Below are positions 24,925-33,442 of a stretch of DNA of 64,000 nt, piece after piece. The notes below the pieces were generated by a model. That model did no database searches. It saw only the letters and a list, made by a program, of their open reading frames with translations, and was not told the DNA's origin. A program made the translations under genes and the position numbers. Numbering within the stretch: the stretch's first letter is position 1; each line of letters starts with the position of its first letter. The stretch is taken from assembly GCF_046156265.1 (NCBI RefSeq), contig NZ_JAWDIR010000001.1, positions 1 through 64,000 on the forward strand, read 5' to 3'. The DNA comes from CAMDHY01 sp046156265. Lineage in GTDB: Bacteria > Pseudomonadota > Alphaproteobacteria > Rhizobiales > Segnochrobactraceae.

Positions 24925-26072
24925 TTCCTGCCCCCAAGCATGCGGATCACCTTCGGGCCGATGTCGCTGATCGGCAGCACCTCGAACGCGGCACCCGCCG
25001 CGACGACGGCGCCCGGCATTCCCCACACCACGCTCGTCGCCTCGTCCTGTGCCAGAACGTTGCCGCCGGCACCGGTGATGGTCGTCGAACCGCGGGCGCC
25101 GTCGGCGCCCATGCCCGTCAGCACGATGCCGAGGAGGCCCGAGCGGTAGACCGCCGAGGCGGCGTCAAACAGGACATCCACGGCCGGCCGGCAGAAGTTG
25201 ACCGGCGGGTCGTCGTTGAGCTGGATGCTCGCGACGCCACCCGACTGGGTGATGCTCATGTGACGCCCGCCGGGGGCGACGTAGATGTGGCCTGGCCTAA
25301 CCGTCTCGCCGTGTTGACCTTCTGCGGCCGGTCGTCCGGCAGCGCGGGCGACGTGTTCGGCCAGGATCGCCGTGAACGTCGGCGGCATGTGTTGGGTGAC
25401 CAGCACCGGCAGGTGGCCGATAGCCGGGCCGATCGCCGTGAAGAGCCGGTTGAGCGCCTGTGGCCCGCCGGTGGAACTGCCGACGACGATGGCGGAGACC
25501 GGGCCAGGATTGTAGGCGCGCAGCTTCACCGGGGCCTTCACCCGCGCCGCCACCGTCGGCGCCGCGGCTGCGGCCTTGCGCTCGCTCGTCCGCGCCGCAG
25601 ACGAGGGGCGTGAGCGACGACCGAGTGCGCGGATCTTCGCCAGCAGTTCGTCGCGGAACGGCTCCGCTCCCGACTGGCCCTGCACCGCCTCCGGTTTCGC
25701 GAGATAGTCTGCCGCACCGCGCGTCAGGGCGCGAAGGCTGATCTCGGCGCCACGCCGTGTCAGGCTCGAGGCGACGAGAACGACGGTGCCCGGCGCCCGC
25801 TCGAGGATCAGCGGCAGGGCGGTGAGCCCGTCCATCTCGGGCATCTCGAGATCGAGCACGACGACGTCGGGGCGGCTCTTGGCGACGTCGTCGACGGCGC
25901 GGCGGCCGTTCGCATGCGTCGCGACGACCTCGAGGTCGGGGGCCGCCCGGAGCCACCCGCCGACGATCGAGCGGATCAGCATCGAATCGTCGACGATCAT
26001 GACCCGGAGCTTTTCGGCGGTGGGAGCCGCCACGCCGCTCGAAGCTTCGGACTGGAGAGGGAGTGTCTGCAT
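24921..26072 (-). CDS. cheB: CheB chemotaxis methylesterase/deamidase
   Basis: A 383-residue response regulator-esterase that removes receptor methyl groups. The receiver domain (about 22-145) has D28-D29 and phospho-acceptor D74 in V-L-D-L-E-M-P. A linker rich in Ala/Arg (150-190) leads to the esterase domain with the catalytic triad S200 (G-S-S-T-G-G), H228 (T-Q-H-M-P) and D324 (G-M-G-A-D-G). It partners CheR and receives phosphate from CheA. It lies 34 bases after cheY and overlaps cheR. Confidence 0.95.
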   Translation of the reverse strand: MQTLPLQSEASSGVAAPTAEKLRVMIVDDSMLIRSIVGGWLRAAPDLEVVATHANGRRAVDDVAKSRPDVVVLDLEMPEMDGLTALPLILERAPGTVVLVASSLTRRGAEISLRALTRGAADYLAKPEAVQGQSGAEPFRDELLAKIRALGRRSRPSSAARTSERKAAAAAPTVAARVKAPVKLRAYNPGPVSAIVVGSSTGGPQALNRLFTAIGPAIGHLPVLVTQHMPPTFTAILAEHVARAAGRPAAEGQHGETVRPGHIYVAPGGRHMSITQSGGVASIQLNDDPPVNFCRPAVDVLFDAASAVYRSGLLGIVLTGMGADGARGSTTITGAGGNVLAQDEATSVVWGMPGAVVAAGAAFEVLPISDIGPKVIRMLGGRK

Positions 26073-26105
26073 TGTGAGGGCCTTCCTTTTGCGGCGCGGA
26101 TCGCT

Positions 26106-26477
26106 TTACGCCGCGATCAGGCCCACCTCGCGAAGCTTCTCTTCGATCACTTCGGAATCGAACGGCTTCATGATGTATTCGTTGGCACCGATCGAGATCG
26201 CCTCGACGATGTCCTCCAGCTCGCTCTGCGTCGTGCAGAAGATCACCTTCGGATCGGCGCCGTGGGGACGCCGCCGCAGCTCCCTGAGGAAGTCAGGGCC
26301 GTTGAGCAGCGGCATGTTCCAGTCGAGCAGGATCGCATCCGGCATCTCCCGCTCGCACGCCGCCAGGGCGACCACGCCGTCGCCGGCTTCCGTGACCTCG
26401 AAGTCGAGGCTTTCCAGGATGCGTCTGACGACGCGGCGCACGACGCGGGAGTCGTCGACGACGAGGCAGGTCTTCAT
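26106..26477 (-). CDS. cheY: CheY single-domain response regulator
   Basis: A 123-residue receiver domain. All active residues are present: D8-D9, phospho-acceptor D52 (L-L-D-W-N-M-P), the threonine pair at 82-83, and K104 (M-K-P-F-D). CheA phosphorylates it; it then binds the flagellar switch or serves as a phosphate sink. Rhizobia usually have two CheY proteins with these different jobs; only one is seen in this window and its class cannot be decided from sequence alone. Confidence 0.93.
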   Translation of the reverse strand: MKTCLVVDDSRVVRRVVRRILESLDFEVTEAGDGVVALAACEREMPDAILLDWNMPLLNGPDFLRELRRRPHGADPKVIFCTTQSELEDIVEAISIGANEYIMKPFDSEVIEEKLREVGLIAA

Positions 26478-26529
26478 GGCTGTTGTCTCTTCAGATCTGG
26501 TGCCGGAGGCTGATGGCGTGACCCGGAGG

Positions 26530-27000
26530 TCACGCCCGCAGCTCCGTCGGCGCCCCGCCGACGGTGCGGCCGACGTCGAGGATGACCATCAGTTCCGCGG
26601 GCAGGCGGTGGACGCTGCCGACGATCGCGGCCCAACGGCGGTCGAAGTTGGCCGGGGGCGGCTCGGACTCGCTCGTGTCGACGGTGCAGACCTCACCGAT
26701 CTCGTCGACGATGAGACCGTATGGCTCGCCGCGGTACTCGACGCCGATCGCCATCGGGCGGTTGACGTCCCCCTGGGTGTAGCCGAGCACCCGGCGCATG
26801 TTGAGCGCGGTGACGATCCGTCCCCGCAGGTTGAGGACGCCCTCGATCGCTCCGGGCGCCAGGGGGACGCTGGTGATCCCCTCCGGCGTGAAGACCTCCT
26901 GGACGGCCTCGATCGGCAGGCCGAACAGCTGGCCGGCGATCCTGGCGGTGACGTACTGGCGAAGCGACTGGGGAGTGTCGCGCTTGCTATCGGTTTTCAT
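26530..27000 (-). CDS. cheW: CheW chemotaxis coupling protein
   Basis: A 156-residue CheW-domain protein that links receptors to CheA. The domain covers about 14-150, with V-Q-E-V-F near the first beta barrel, the family's V-L-N-L-R-G-R-I-V and G-L-I-V-D-E-I-G-E-V segments. The start overlaps the cheA stop as ATGA. CheA itself also ends with two CheW-like modules, so this gene adds a third coupling domain to the same array. Confidence 0.93.
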   Translation of the reverse strand: MKTDSKRDTPQSLRQYVTARIAGQLFGLPIEAVQEVFTPEGITSVPLAPGAIEGVLNLRGRIVTALNMRRVLGYTQGDVNRPMAIGVEYRGEPYGLIVDEIGEVCTVDTSESEPPPANFDRRWAAIVGSVHRLPAELMVILDVGRTVGGAPTELRA

Positions 27001-29762
27001 GCCGCTGCATCCGTGAGCTGCGAGGTGGACGAGGAGGAGGCGGAGATTTCGGCGAGCGCCGAGACGAGGCCCGCCCGGTCGAACTTGCCGACATAGTCGG
27101 TGAAGCCGGCGGCCCGGCCACGCTCGACCGCCTCAGGCGTGCAGACGCCGGAGACCGCGATGATCGGCGTGTGCAGGAAGCGGACGTCCTGCCTCAGGAT
27201 GGTGGTGAAGGCGAAGCCGTCCATCACCGGCATGTCGATGTCGCTGACGATGGCGTCGCACGGCCCGCCATTGGTCAGGTAGCTCAGCGCGTCTTCCGGC
27301 GCGCGGAAGCCGGTGACGTCGCAACCGGCCGCCCGCATCATCGGCTCGACCAGGCTCCGGTAGAAGTCGCTGTCGTCGACGAGAACGACACGCAGTCGGG
27401 CCGTGGTGCGATTGGCCGGGGCACGATCGAACCAGTCCTTGAAGCCGGTGGCGAGGAAGTGGCCGACGTCGAGAACCGCGGTGGCTGCGCCATTGATGAT
27501 CGCCGCTCCGAAGGCACCCGGAACGTCCGACGGCAGCTGGATGTCGAGACGATCCTCGACGATGTCGACGATCTCGTCGACGACCAGGCCCATCGACCGC
27601 TCGCCCTCGGTGAAGACGAGAACCAGCAGCGTGCCTTCGGTCCGCTTCGGCATGTCCTCCGAGGCGGGCACCAGCGGGATAAGGTCGCCGCGATACTGGA
27701 AGACCTGGCGGCCGTTGGCGTACTCGACCGCGGTCGCCTCGACTTCCTCGAGCCGGGTGATGAGCGACAGCGGCACCGCCTTCGGCTCCTTGGAGCCGGC
27801 GCGGACGATGAGCATCGACACCAGCGCGGCATCGACCTTGTCCTCGCCCGACACGCCCGGCCCGTCGTGGGCGGCGGTTGCCTCGGACGCAAACGTGGCG
27901 GCCTGTGCGACACCATTGGGATCGACGATCATGATGACGCGACCGTCGCCGAGGATCGTGCAGCCCGAGAAGATCGCCACACCGCGCAGCTTGGAGGACA
28001 TCGGCTTCACGACGATCTCTTCCGTCTGGCACACCGTGTCGACCACCAGGCCGAAGACCTGGCCGCCGACCCGCATCACCACCACAAAGCCCGCCTGGGG
28101 ATCCGCCGCGGCGTCGGTGTCGGCCGTGCCAAGGAGGTCGGCGAGACGGACGATCGGCAGCAGCGTCTCGCGGAGCCGCATCACCGGGGCACCCTTCAGC
28201 TGCTCGATGACGTGCTCGGAACCCGCCTGGGCGCGTACCAGTTCGACGACCGCGAGCTGCGGAATGGCGAAGCGGTCCTGGCCGACGGAGACGATGAGCG
28301 CCGGCAGGATGGCGAGCGTCAGCGGGATCTTGATCGTGAAGGTCGAGCCCTCGCCGAGCTTCGAGCGGACGTCGACGGTGCCGCCGATCTGCTCGATGTT
28401 GGAGCGGACGACGTCCATGCCGACGCCGCGACCCGACACGCTCGTGACCTTCGCCGCGGTCGAGAAGCCGGGCTGGAAGATGAAGCGGAAGACCTGGGCG
28501 TCCGACATCTTGGACACTTCGGCCTCGGTGGAGAGGCCGTTCTCGATTGCCTTGGCCCGGATGCGGGAGACGTCGAGGCCACGGCCGTTGTCACCGACCT
28601 CGATGACGATCTGCCCGCCCTGGTGATAGGCGGCGAGCTTGATCACGCCGCGCTCGGACTTGCCGGCCTTGATCCGCTCGGAGGGGGACTCGAGCCCGTG
28701 GTCGGCCGAGTTCCGCACCATGTGGATCAGCGGATCTTTGATCAGATCGAGGACCTGGCGGTCGAGCTCGGTCTCGGCTCCGGTGAGCTCGAGGTCGATG
28801 TACTTGCCAAGGTCGTTCGACAGGTCACGAACGAGGCGCGGCAGCTTCTGCCAGGCGTTGCCGACGGGCTGCATGCGCGTCTGCATCACCGCGGTCTGCA
28901 GCTCTGCGGTCACCGTCGACAGCCGCTGCAGGCTGACCTTGTACTCGTTGTCCTCCGAGCGCCGGGCGATCTCGAGCAGCTGGTTGCGCGTCAGCACCAG
29001 CTCGGAGATCGTCGTCATCAGATGCTCGAGCGTGTCGACATTGACGCGGATCGTCTGGCCGGAGACCGGGCCATGGCCACCGCCGTCGTCGTTGGCCGCA
29101 GCGGCCGGAGCGGCCGGAGCCGCCACGGGCGGAGCGGTCACCTTCTCGACGAGCTTGGGAGCAGCGGCAGGCTTCGGCGGATCGACCGGCGTCTCCCGGA
29201 ACATGCGCTCGAGCTCGTCGAGCGAGACTTCGCCCGGCATCAGGTCGCGGTCGAGCGTCTGGACCGGCGCTTCCGCCTTGACCGGCGCCGCAGCCGGCTT
29301 GGGGGGCTCCGCCGGCTTGGGGGCCTCGGCCGGCTTGGAGGCCTTGGTGGCCTTCGCGGCCTTGGCCGCTGGCGCGGGCGCCGCCTCGCCGGAAGCCATG
29401 GCGACCAGTTGGCTGATCAGGTCCTCGTCGGATCCGACGGGCTCGATGCCCTCGCTCGCTTCCAGACCCGCCAGGATCTCCTTGATCCGGTCGATCGTGG
29501 ACAGAACGAGGCCGACCGCGTCGGAGGTGACGGTCATTCCCTCGCGGAACCGATCCATCAGCGACTCGGCCGCATGAGCGAGGGTCGCCAGACGGGTCAG
29601 GCCGATGAAGCCGCAGGTCCCCTTGATCGTGTGAACCAGGCGGAAGATGTTGTTGAGGATCTCGGCGTTGCCAGGGTCCTGCTCGAACTTGATCAGCTGA
29701 GTATCCGCGACGTCGAGATTCTCGTTAGTCTCGGTGAGGAAGTCGCGCAAAAGGTCGTCCAT
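26997..29762 (-). CDS. cheA: CheA hybrid histidine kinase with tandem CheW modules and C-terminal receiver
   Basis: A 921-residue chemotaxis kinase. Order: HPt domain (1-105) with phospho-His H44 in V-H-T-I-K-G-T; Ala/Pro/Lys-rich linker (125-230) with no obvious P2 CheY-binding domain; dimerisation helices (about 235-300); ATPase with N-box N351, G-box D391-N-G-R-G395 and G-R-G-V-G-M-D (444-450); CheW-like module (about 480-625); a second CheW-like module (about 645-780); receiver domain (790-905) with D796/D797, phospho-acceptor D841 and K893. E. coli CheA has about 650 residues and no receiver. The internal receiver may divert or store phosphate. The start follows the MCP gene after 79 bases. 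Confidence 0.93.
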   Translation of the reverse strand: MDDLLRDFLTETNENLDVADTQLIKFEQDPGNAEILNNIFRLVHTIKGTCGFIGLTRLATLAHAAESLMDRFREGMTVTSDAVGLVLSTIDRIKEILAGLEASEGIEPVGSDEDLISQLVAMASGEAAPAPAAKAAKATKASKPAEAPKPAEPPKPAAAPVKAEAPVQTLDRDLMPGEVSLDELERMFRETPVDPPKPAAAPKLVEKVTAPPVAAPAAPAAAANDDGGGHGPVSGQTIRVNVDTLEHLMTTISELVLTRNQLLEIARRSEDNEYKVSLQRLSTVTAELQTAVMQTRMQPVGNAWQKLPRLVRDLSNDLGKYIDLELTGAETELDRQVLDLIKDPLIHMVRNSADHGLESPSERIKAGKSERGVIKLAAYHQGGQIVIEVGDNGRGLDVSRIRAKAIENGLSTEAEVSKMSDAQVFRFIFQPGFSTAAKVTSVSGRGVGMDVVRSNIEQIGGTVDVRSKLGEGSTFTIKIPLTLAILPALIVSVGQDRFAIPQLAVVELVRAQAGSEHVIEQLKGAPVMRLRETLLPIVRLADLLGTADTDAAADPQAGFVVVMRVGGQVFGLVVDTVCQTEEIVVKPMSSKLRGVAIFSGCTILGDGRVIMIVDPNGVAQAATFASEATAAHDGPGVSGEDKVDAALVSMLIVRAGSKEPKAVPLSLITRLEEVEATAVEYANGRQVFQYRGDLIPLVPASEDMPKRTEGTLLVLVFTEGERSMGLVVDEIVDIVEDRLDIQLPSDVPGAFGAAIINGAATAVLDVGHFLATGFKDWFDRAPANRTTARLRVVLVDDSDFYRSLVEPMMRAAGCDVTGFRAPEDALSYLTNGGPCDAIVSDIDMPVMDGFAFTTILRQDVRFLHTPIIAVSGVCTPEAVERGRAAGFTDYVGKFDRAGLVSALAEISASSSSTSQLTDAAA

Positions 29763-29797
29763 CGGTCAATCCCCGGCGTTTCGTACGGTTTTGAGTT

Positions 29798-29834
29798 CGA
29801 CGGCCGGTCGAGGCGCAGCCGCGCCCGGCCGTCG
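29798..29834 (-). repeat. Intercistronic hairpin between the MCP gene and cheA
   Basis: CGACGGCCGG (29798-29807) and CCGGCCGTCG (29825-29834) form a ten-pair perfect stem with a 17-base GC-rich loop, in the 79-base gap between the receptor stop and the cheA start on the minus strand. It may limit read-through so that receptor message exceeds kinase message. Confidence 0.45.
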
Positions 29835-29841
29835 CGATGCT

Positions 29842-31515
29842 TCAGGCTGCCCGAACGCGGGCAATGAAGGTGTCGACCTGGCTGCGCAGGCTGCTCGCCT
29901 GGTTCGAGAGGTCGGCGGCGGCGTGAACGATCTCGGTGGAGACGCGACCCGTGTCGTTGGCGGCCCTGCTGACGCCGACGATCGTCGTCGTCACTTCCTT
30001 GGTGCCGTAGGCCGCCTGCTGCACGTTCTGAGCGATCTCGCCCGTCGCGGCGCCCTGCTCCTCGACCGAGGAGGCGATCGCGGAGGAGATCTCGTCGATC
30101 CGGCGGATGGTGCCGGAAATCGCCTCGATCGCCTTGACGACCTCGTTCGTCGAGCTCTGCACCGCGTTGATCTGGGCGGAGATCTCGCCGGTCGCCTTCG
30201 ACGTCTGCTCGGCCAGCGTCTTCACTTCCATGGCGACCACCGCGAAGCCCTTGCCGGCCTCGCCGGCGCGTGCCGCCTCGATCGTCGCATTGAGCGCCAG
30301 CAGATTGGTCTGCGAGGCGATGTCGGTGATCAGGTTCACGACCTGGCCGATGCGCTGGGCGCTGGCCGACAGGCTGCGAACGGCTTCCGCCGTGCTGCTC
30401 GCCTGGCCCGTCGCCTCTCCGGCGACCGAAGCGGCCATGCTGACCTGCTGGCCGATCTCACGCACCGACGCCGACAGCTGCTCCGCGGCCGAGGCCACGG
30501 TCTGGACGTTGGTGGTGGCCTGCTCCGCTGCCGCGGCAACGGCGGTCGACTGGCGGGACGTCTCGTCGGCCGAGGTGCTCATCACGCCGGCGCTCTGCTC
30601 GAGCTGCGAAACCGCGGCCGCCACCGAGCGGACGATACCCGACACTTCGTCGTCGAAACGGTCCGCGAGTTCGTTCATCGCCGACCGCTTCTCGACCTCC
30701 GCCCGCTGGGCAGCAGCGATCTGGTCCTTGCGCATCTGGTCGGCCGCCTGGAGCTCCTTCAGCAGCGCCTCGGTGGCGTTCCAGATGTCGCCGATCTCGT
30801 CCTTCGAGCGCCGCGGATCGATCTCGAGGTCGAGCTTGCCACCGGCGATGTCAGTAAGAGCCTGCGAGGCCCTGACGAGGGGGCGGCTCAGGAGGCGCGT
30901 GCCGATCCAGATGGCGAGGCCGATGCCGATCAGGAGACCGGCGGCGGCGGTCAGGAGGATGGTCGTCTGCTCCCGCTTCGCCTTGGCGACCATGGTGTCG
31001 CGGATCGGGCCAACCTGCGCCTGCAGCTGCTCGGCGTATGCGTTGACGGAAGCCTGGAGCGCCTTGCGGTTGGCTCGGTTGGCGTCGTTGTTGCCCTGGA
31101 CGTTCGCCGCCTGGGGTCCCTCCTCCAACGCGAGGCGGGCCGTCTCGGCACGGAACTCACGGAAGCCCTTGAGGTCGCTCGCCATCTGGTCGAACAGCGG
31201 GGCATCCGCCGGCGGCGTCAGCGCCCGCAGATGCTCGGTAACATCGTCGATACGGTCGAGGTTCTTCATGATGCCCTCCGCAAAGGGCTTCGCCTTCTCG
31301 GAGCTCGCGGACATGTAAGTGCCGCGGGATTCCATCACGACCGCCGTGATGAACTTGTCGATACGTTCGACGAAGAAGGCGCGCTGCGCCGTCTGGTCGA
31401 GCAGCAACGCTTCATTCGCCGAACTCTGCAGCGAGCGGTACGACGTCACTCCCACGACGACGGTCGCCGCCGCCAGAACGCCGACGATTAGGAATAGCTT
31501 TCCACTGATCTTCAC
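29842..31515 (-). CDS. Methyl-accepting chemotaxis protein
   Basis: A 557-residue chemoreceptor. TM1 is at about residues 4-25, a periplasmic helical sensor of about 155 residues follows, then TM2 at about 184-205, HAMP, and the long signalling coiled coil with the conserved hairpin tip (Q-T-N-L-L-A-L-N-A-T-I-E-A-A-R-A-G-E) and adaptation-helix glutamine/glutamate pairs. There is no C-terminal CheR-tether pentapeptide. I prefer GTG 31515, which puts the K-I-S-G-K-L-F membrane start at the N-terminus and has GGGAGA upstream; ATG 31539 overlaps the preceding stop as TGATG and is the alternative. The ligand is unknown. Confidence 0.9.
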   Translation of the reverse strand: MKISGKLFLIVGVLAAATVVVGVTSYRSLQSSANEALLLDQTAQRAFFVERIDKFITAVVMESRGTYMSASSEKAKPFAEGIMKNLDRIDDVTEHLRALTPPADAPLFDQMASDLKGFREFRAETARLALEEGPQAANVQGNNDANRANRKALQASVNAYAEQLQAQVGPIRDTMVAKAKREQTTILLTAAAGLLIGIGLAIWIGTRLLSRPLVRASQALTDIAGGKLDLEIDPRRSKDEIGDIWNATEALLKELQAADQMRKDQIAAAQRAEVEKRSAMNELADRFDDEVSGIVRSVAAAVSQLEQSAGVMSTSADETSRQSTAVAAAAEQATTNVQTVASAAEQLSASVREIGQQVSMAASVAGEATGQASSTAEAVRSLSASAQRIGQVVNLITDIASQTNLLALNATIEAARAGEAGKGFAVVAMEVKTLAEQTSKATGEISAQINAVQSSTNEVVKAIEAISGTIRRIDEISSAIASSVEEQGAATGEIAQNVQQAAYGTKEVTTTIVGVSRAANDTGRVSTEIVHAAADLSNQASSLRSQVDTFIARVRAA

Positions 31516-31538
31516 GTCATGTCTCCCATTGTGCCGCA

Positions 31539-32048
31539 TCAGTGCGCCGCATCGGCGGCTTTCGTCGGCTTCTGCTCATCCTTCATCGCCTGCATGGCGA
31601 TGCGTCTCATGTCGTCTTTTTCGATGTAGTTCAGTCCTTCGACGAGGATGTCCTGCACGACCTCGTAGTTCATCCGGCGGTTGGTATTTTCCTTCACCGC
31701 AACGGTGATTTCATTGAGATTGTACTTTGACAGCTTGCCGAACTCGACGACACCGTTCGTGTAGATCTCTCGGAATGCCTCGTCGGTTACGAAAGAGTCC
31801 GGCTCGACACTCATCTCGTTCAGAAGACCCGCGTCCGCCGTGTAAACAAGCTTCGCAACCACATATCCTTTGACTTCTCCCTCGGAAATCATCGGAACCG
31901 TGATCGTCGGGAGCTTTCGGTACTCCAGCCCCTCGAGATAAACTTCCTCTTCCTTGCCGGACTGGCCGACGGCCCAATACGCCGCGGCGTAGCTCGAGCC
32001 GATCGTGATCAGGCAGACCCAGAGCCCGATGAACAGGAGCTTGATCAT
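31539..32048 (-). CDS. FliL-like membrane-anchored protein of the flagellar operon
   Basis: A 169-residue protein. One N-terminal hydrophobic helix (about 2-25) anchors it, with the rest probably periplasmic. The soluble part has a beta-strand V-K-G-Y-V-V-A-K-L-V-Y-T, a helix-rich middle and I-T-V-A-V-K, then a helix, a layout like FliL/SPFH-type domains, though identity to FliL is not obvious and a clear FliL is encoded at 54800. It overlaps the FlgN-like gene by ATGA. A structural or stator-associated role is inferred from place and fold only. Confidence 0.7.
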   Translation of the reverse strand: MIKLLFIGLWVCLITIGSSYAAAYWAVGQSGKEEEVYLEGLEYRKLPTITVPMISEGEVKGYVVAKLVYTADAGLLNEMSVEPDSFVTDEAFREIYTNGVVEFGKLSKYNLNEITVAVKENTNRRMNYEVVQDILVEGLNYIEKDDMRRIAMQAMKDEQKPTKAADAAH

Positions 32049-32410
32049 CCGGGCGTCACCGGATCGGCGATGCGGCTGTCGTAGGTTCCATCCCAGTCCA
32101 CGTCGCGCATGGCCCTGGACAGAATTTCTGAGACTTCTTGCGATGCCTCATAATGCAGGGCCAACAACGAGCGATCGCGGACGAGCTTCTCGCGAATTCC
32201 ACGAAGCCTATCGGCCAGCACCTGGTCCGCAGCAACGTCGACGTCCGTCACCTGTGCTCGAACGAGTTCCAGCAGCGCCCGCGACTTCTGGCGAGTGGCC
32301 ATGTCGTGGTCGTAGGGCTGGCGCGTGGACAGTGCTTCGATCTCTGCGTCGAGGATGGCCTCGAGGCGATTGAGAACACTCGTGACGGCCTGTTGGGCGG
32401 GGGTCATCAC
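32045..32410 (-). CDS. FlgN-like small coiled-coil protein, putative export chaperone
   Basis: A 121-residue, mostly helical protein without signal or membrane segment. The N-terminal helix (L-N-R-L-E-A-I-L-D-A-E-I-E-A-L) followed by a short break and R-Q-K-S-R-A-L-L-E-L is the layout of FlgN, the chaperone for FlgK and FlgL. The match is by pattern, not by strong motif. It overlaps flgJ upstream and the FliL-like gene downstream by four bases each, so all three are co-translated. Likely cytoplasmic. Confidence 0.6.
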   Translation of the reverse strand: MMTPAQQAVTSVLNRLEAILDAEIEALSTRQPYDHDMATRQKSRALLELVRAQVTDVDVAADQVLADRLRGIREKLVRDRSLLALHYEASQEVSEILSRAMRDVDWDGTYDSRIADPVTPG

Positions 32411-32982
32411 GAGGCCTCCCCGATCTGCTGGTCGAAGTCGAGCGGGAGGCCGACGCCGCCGGCGAGGTGAGGCGCCTCGGCCTGCAGGCCTCGAGAGGCG
32501 GCCATCGGCGTCGAGCCGTCCATGGACGACCCCCGCAGCGCCGCGGCCGCACGCATCTGGTCGGCGATGCCGATGCCACCGGCCTCCGCCAACTGGGCCG
32601 CGATCTTCTCGGCCAGCATCCCCTTCCAGATGCGGCCGCTGGTGCCCTCGCCGAAGACCGCATCACCGCGGCTCGGCATCATCGTTTCGACGAAGGTGGT
32701 GAGCGCCATCGCTTCGAACCGGCTGTAGACGTCGTCCTGGCGCCGAGGGCCGGCGGCACCGTTCGAGAAAAGAGCCTCGTTGGTGCGACGGGTCGCGAGG
32801 ACGCCGGCGGCGTCGGTGAGGTGCCGCGGGCGCGAACCCGCGGCCCGGTCGAGGGCTGCATCGAACGCGAGGGCGTCCACGGAGGCGCCGCGCGTCAGAC
32901 GCCGGCTCGCCTCTGCCACCTGGGTGGGGTCGGCGGCCCGAACGACATCGAGGACGATGTCGGAGGGTGGGCGAATGCTCAT
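32407..32982 (-). CDS. flgJ: Rod-binding protein (FlgJ N-terminal domain only)
   Basis: A 191-residue protein. Residues about 85-150 contain the rod-binding domain: F-E-A-M-A-L-T-T-F-V-E-T-M-M-P, a G-x-G-T-S-G-R-I-W-K segment and helices ending G-I-G-I-A-D-Q-M. This is the N-terminal half of enterobacterial FlgJ, which caps the growing rod. The C-terminal muramidase domain is absent, as usual in alphaproteobacteria, so another enzyme must open the cell wall. The C-terminal 40 residues are flexible. Confidence 0.8.
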   Translation of the reverse strand: MSIRPPSDIVLDVVRAADPTQVAEASRRLTRGASVDALAFDAALDRAAGSRPRHLTDAAGVLATRRTNEALFSNGAAGPRRQDDVYSRFEAMALTTFVETMMPSRGDAVFGEGTSGRIWKGMLAEKIAAQLAEAGGIGIADQMRAAAALRGSSMDGSTPMAASRGLQAEAPHLAGGVGLPLDFDQQIGEAS

Positions 32983-33030
32983 CGGGGGAACACCAGGCTC
33001 AGCGACTTTGTTGCTGGCACACTGCCCGCC

Positions 33031-33438
33031 CTAGCTTACGGGAGGCTTGCACGATGTCCGCGACAGGGAGCGCAGCGCGATTTCTTCCATCGCCTTGCGC
33101 TCTTCTTGGCGTGCGTGCTCGACGGTGAGCCGATCGGAGGTCGTCTCCGCCCGTCGCAGGCGCAAGCCCGCCTCGCGGACCGTCTCGCGCTGACTGTCGG
33201 CCTTGCGCCGCGTCTCGCTGACGCTCACCGCAACACCACGCAGATGCTTCGCCGACTGCTCGACGAACAGGCCGTGCAGATGCGAGCCCTCGCTCAGGGC
33301 CTCGAGGAGCGACCGCTCCTCCGCTGCCAGGCGCTGTTGCGCCTCGAGCGTCGTGGCGAGGGCCTGCTGGGCGCGCGTGTGCAGTTGCGACTGCACGGAG
33401 ACGATGCGCTGCATCCGTCGAAGGCGTGACTGTGACAT
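33031..33438 (-). CDS. FliJ-like coiled-coil protein
   Basis: A 135-residue protein that is almost entirely charged helix, with Gln/Arg/Glu heptads from about residue 5 to 125 and no membrane segment. It is five bases downstream of fliR in a run of export-apparatus genes, and there is no other FliJ candidate in the window. Size (FliJ is about 147 residues) and the long coiled coil fit FliJ, the stalk that couples the FliI ring to FlhA. No strong motif confirms it, so the name is an inference. Confidence 0.6.
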   Translation of the reverse strand: MSQSRLRRMQRIVSVQSQLHTRAQQALATTLEAQQRLAAEERSLLEALSEGSHLHGLFVEQSAKHLRGVAVSVSETRRKADSQRETVREAGLRLRRAETTSDRLTVEHARQEERKAMEEIALRSLSRTSCKPPVS

Positions 33439-33442
33439 GGCG

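Noticed and set aside
27171..29867. 898-residue open frame on the plus strand opposite cheA
   Set aside because: It is His/Asp/Arg-rich antisense of a strongly coding minus-strand gene, with no domain; a common artefact of high-GC codon bias.
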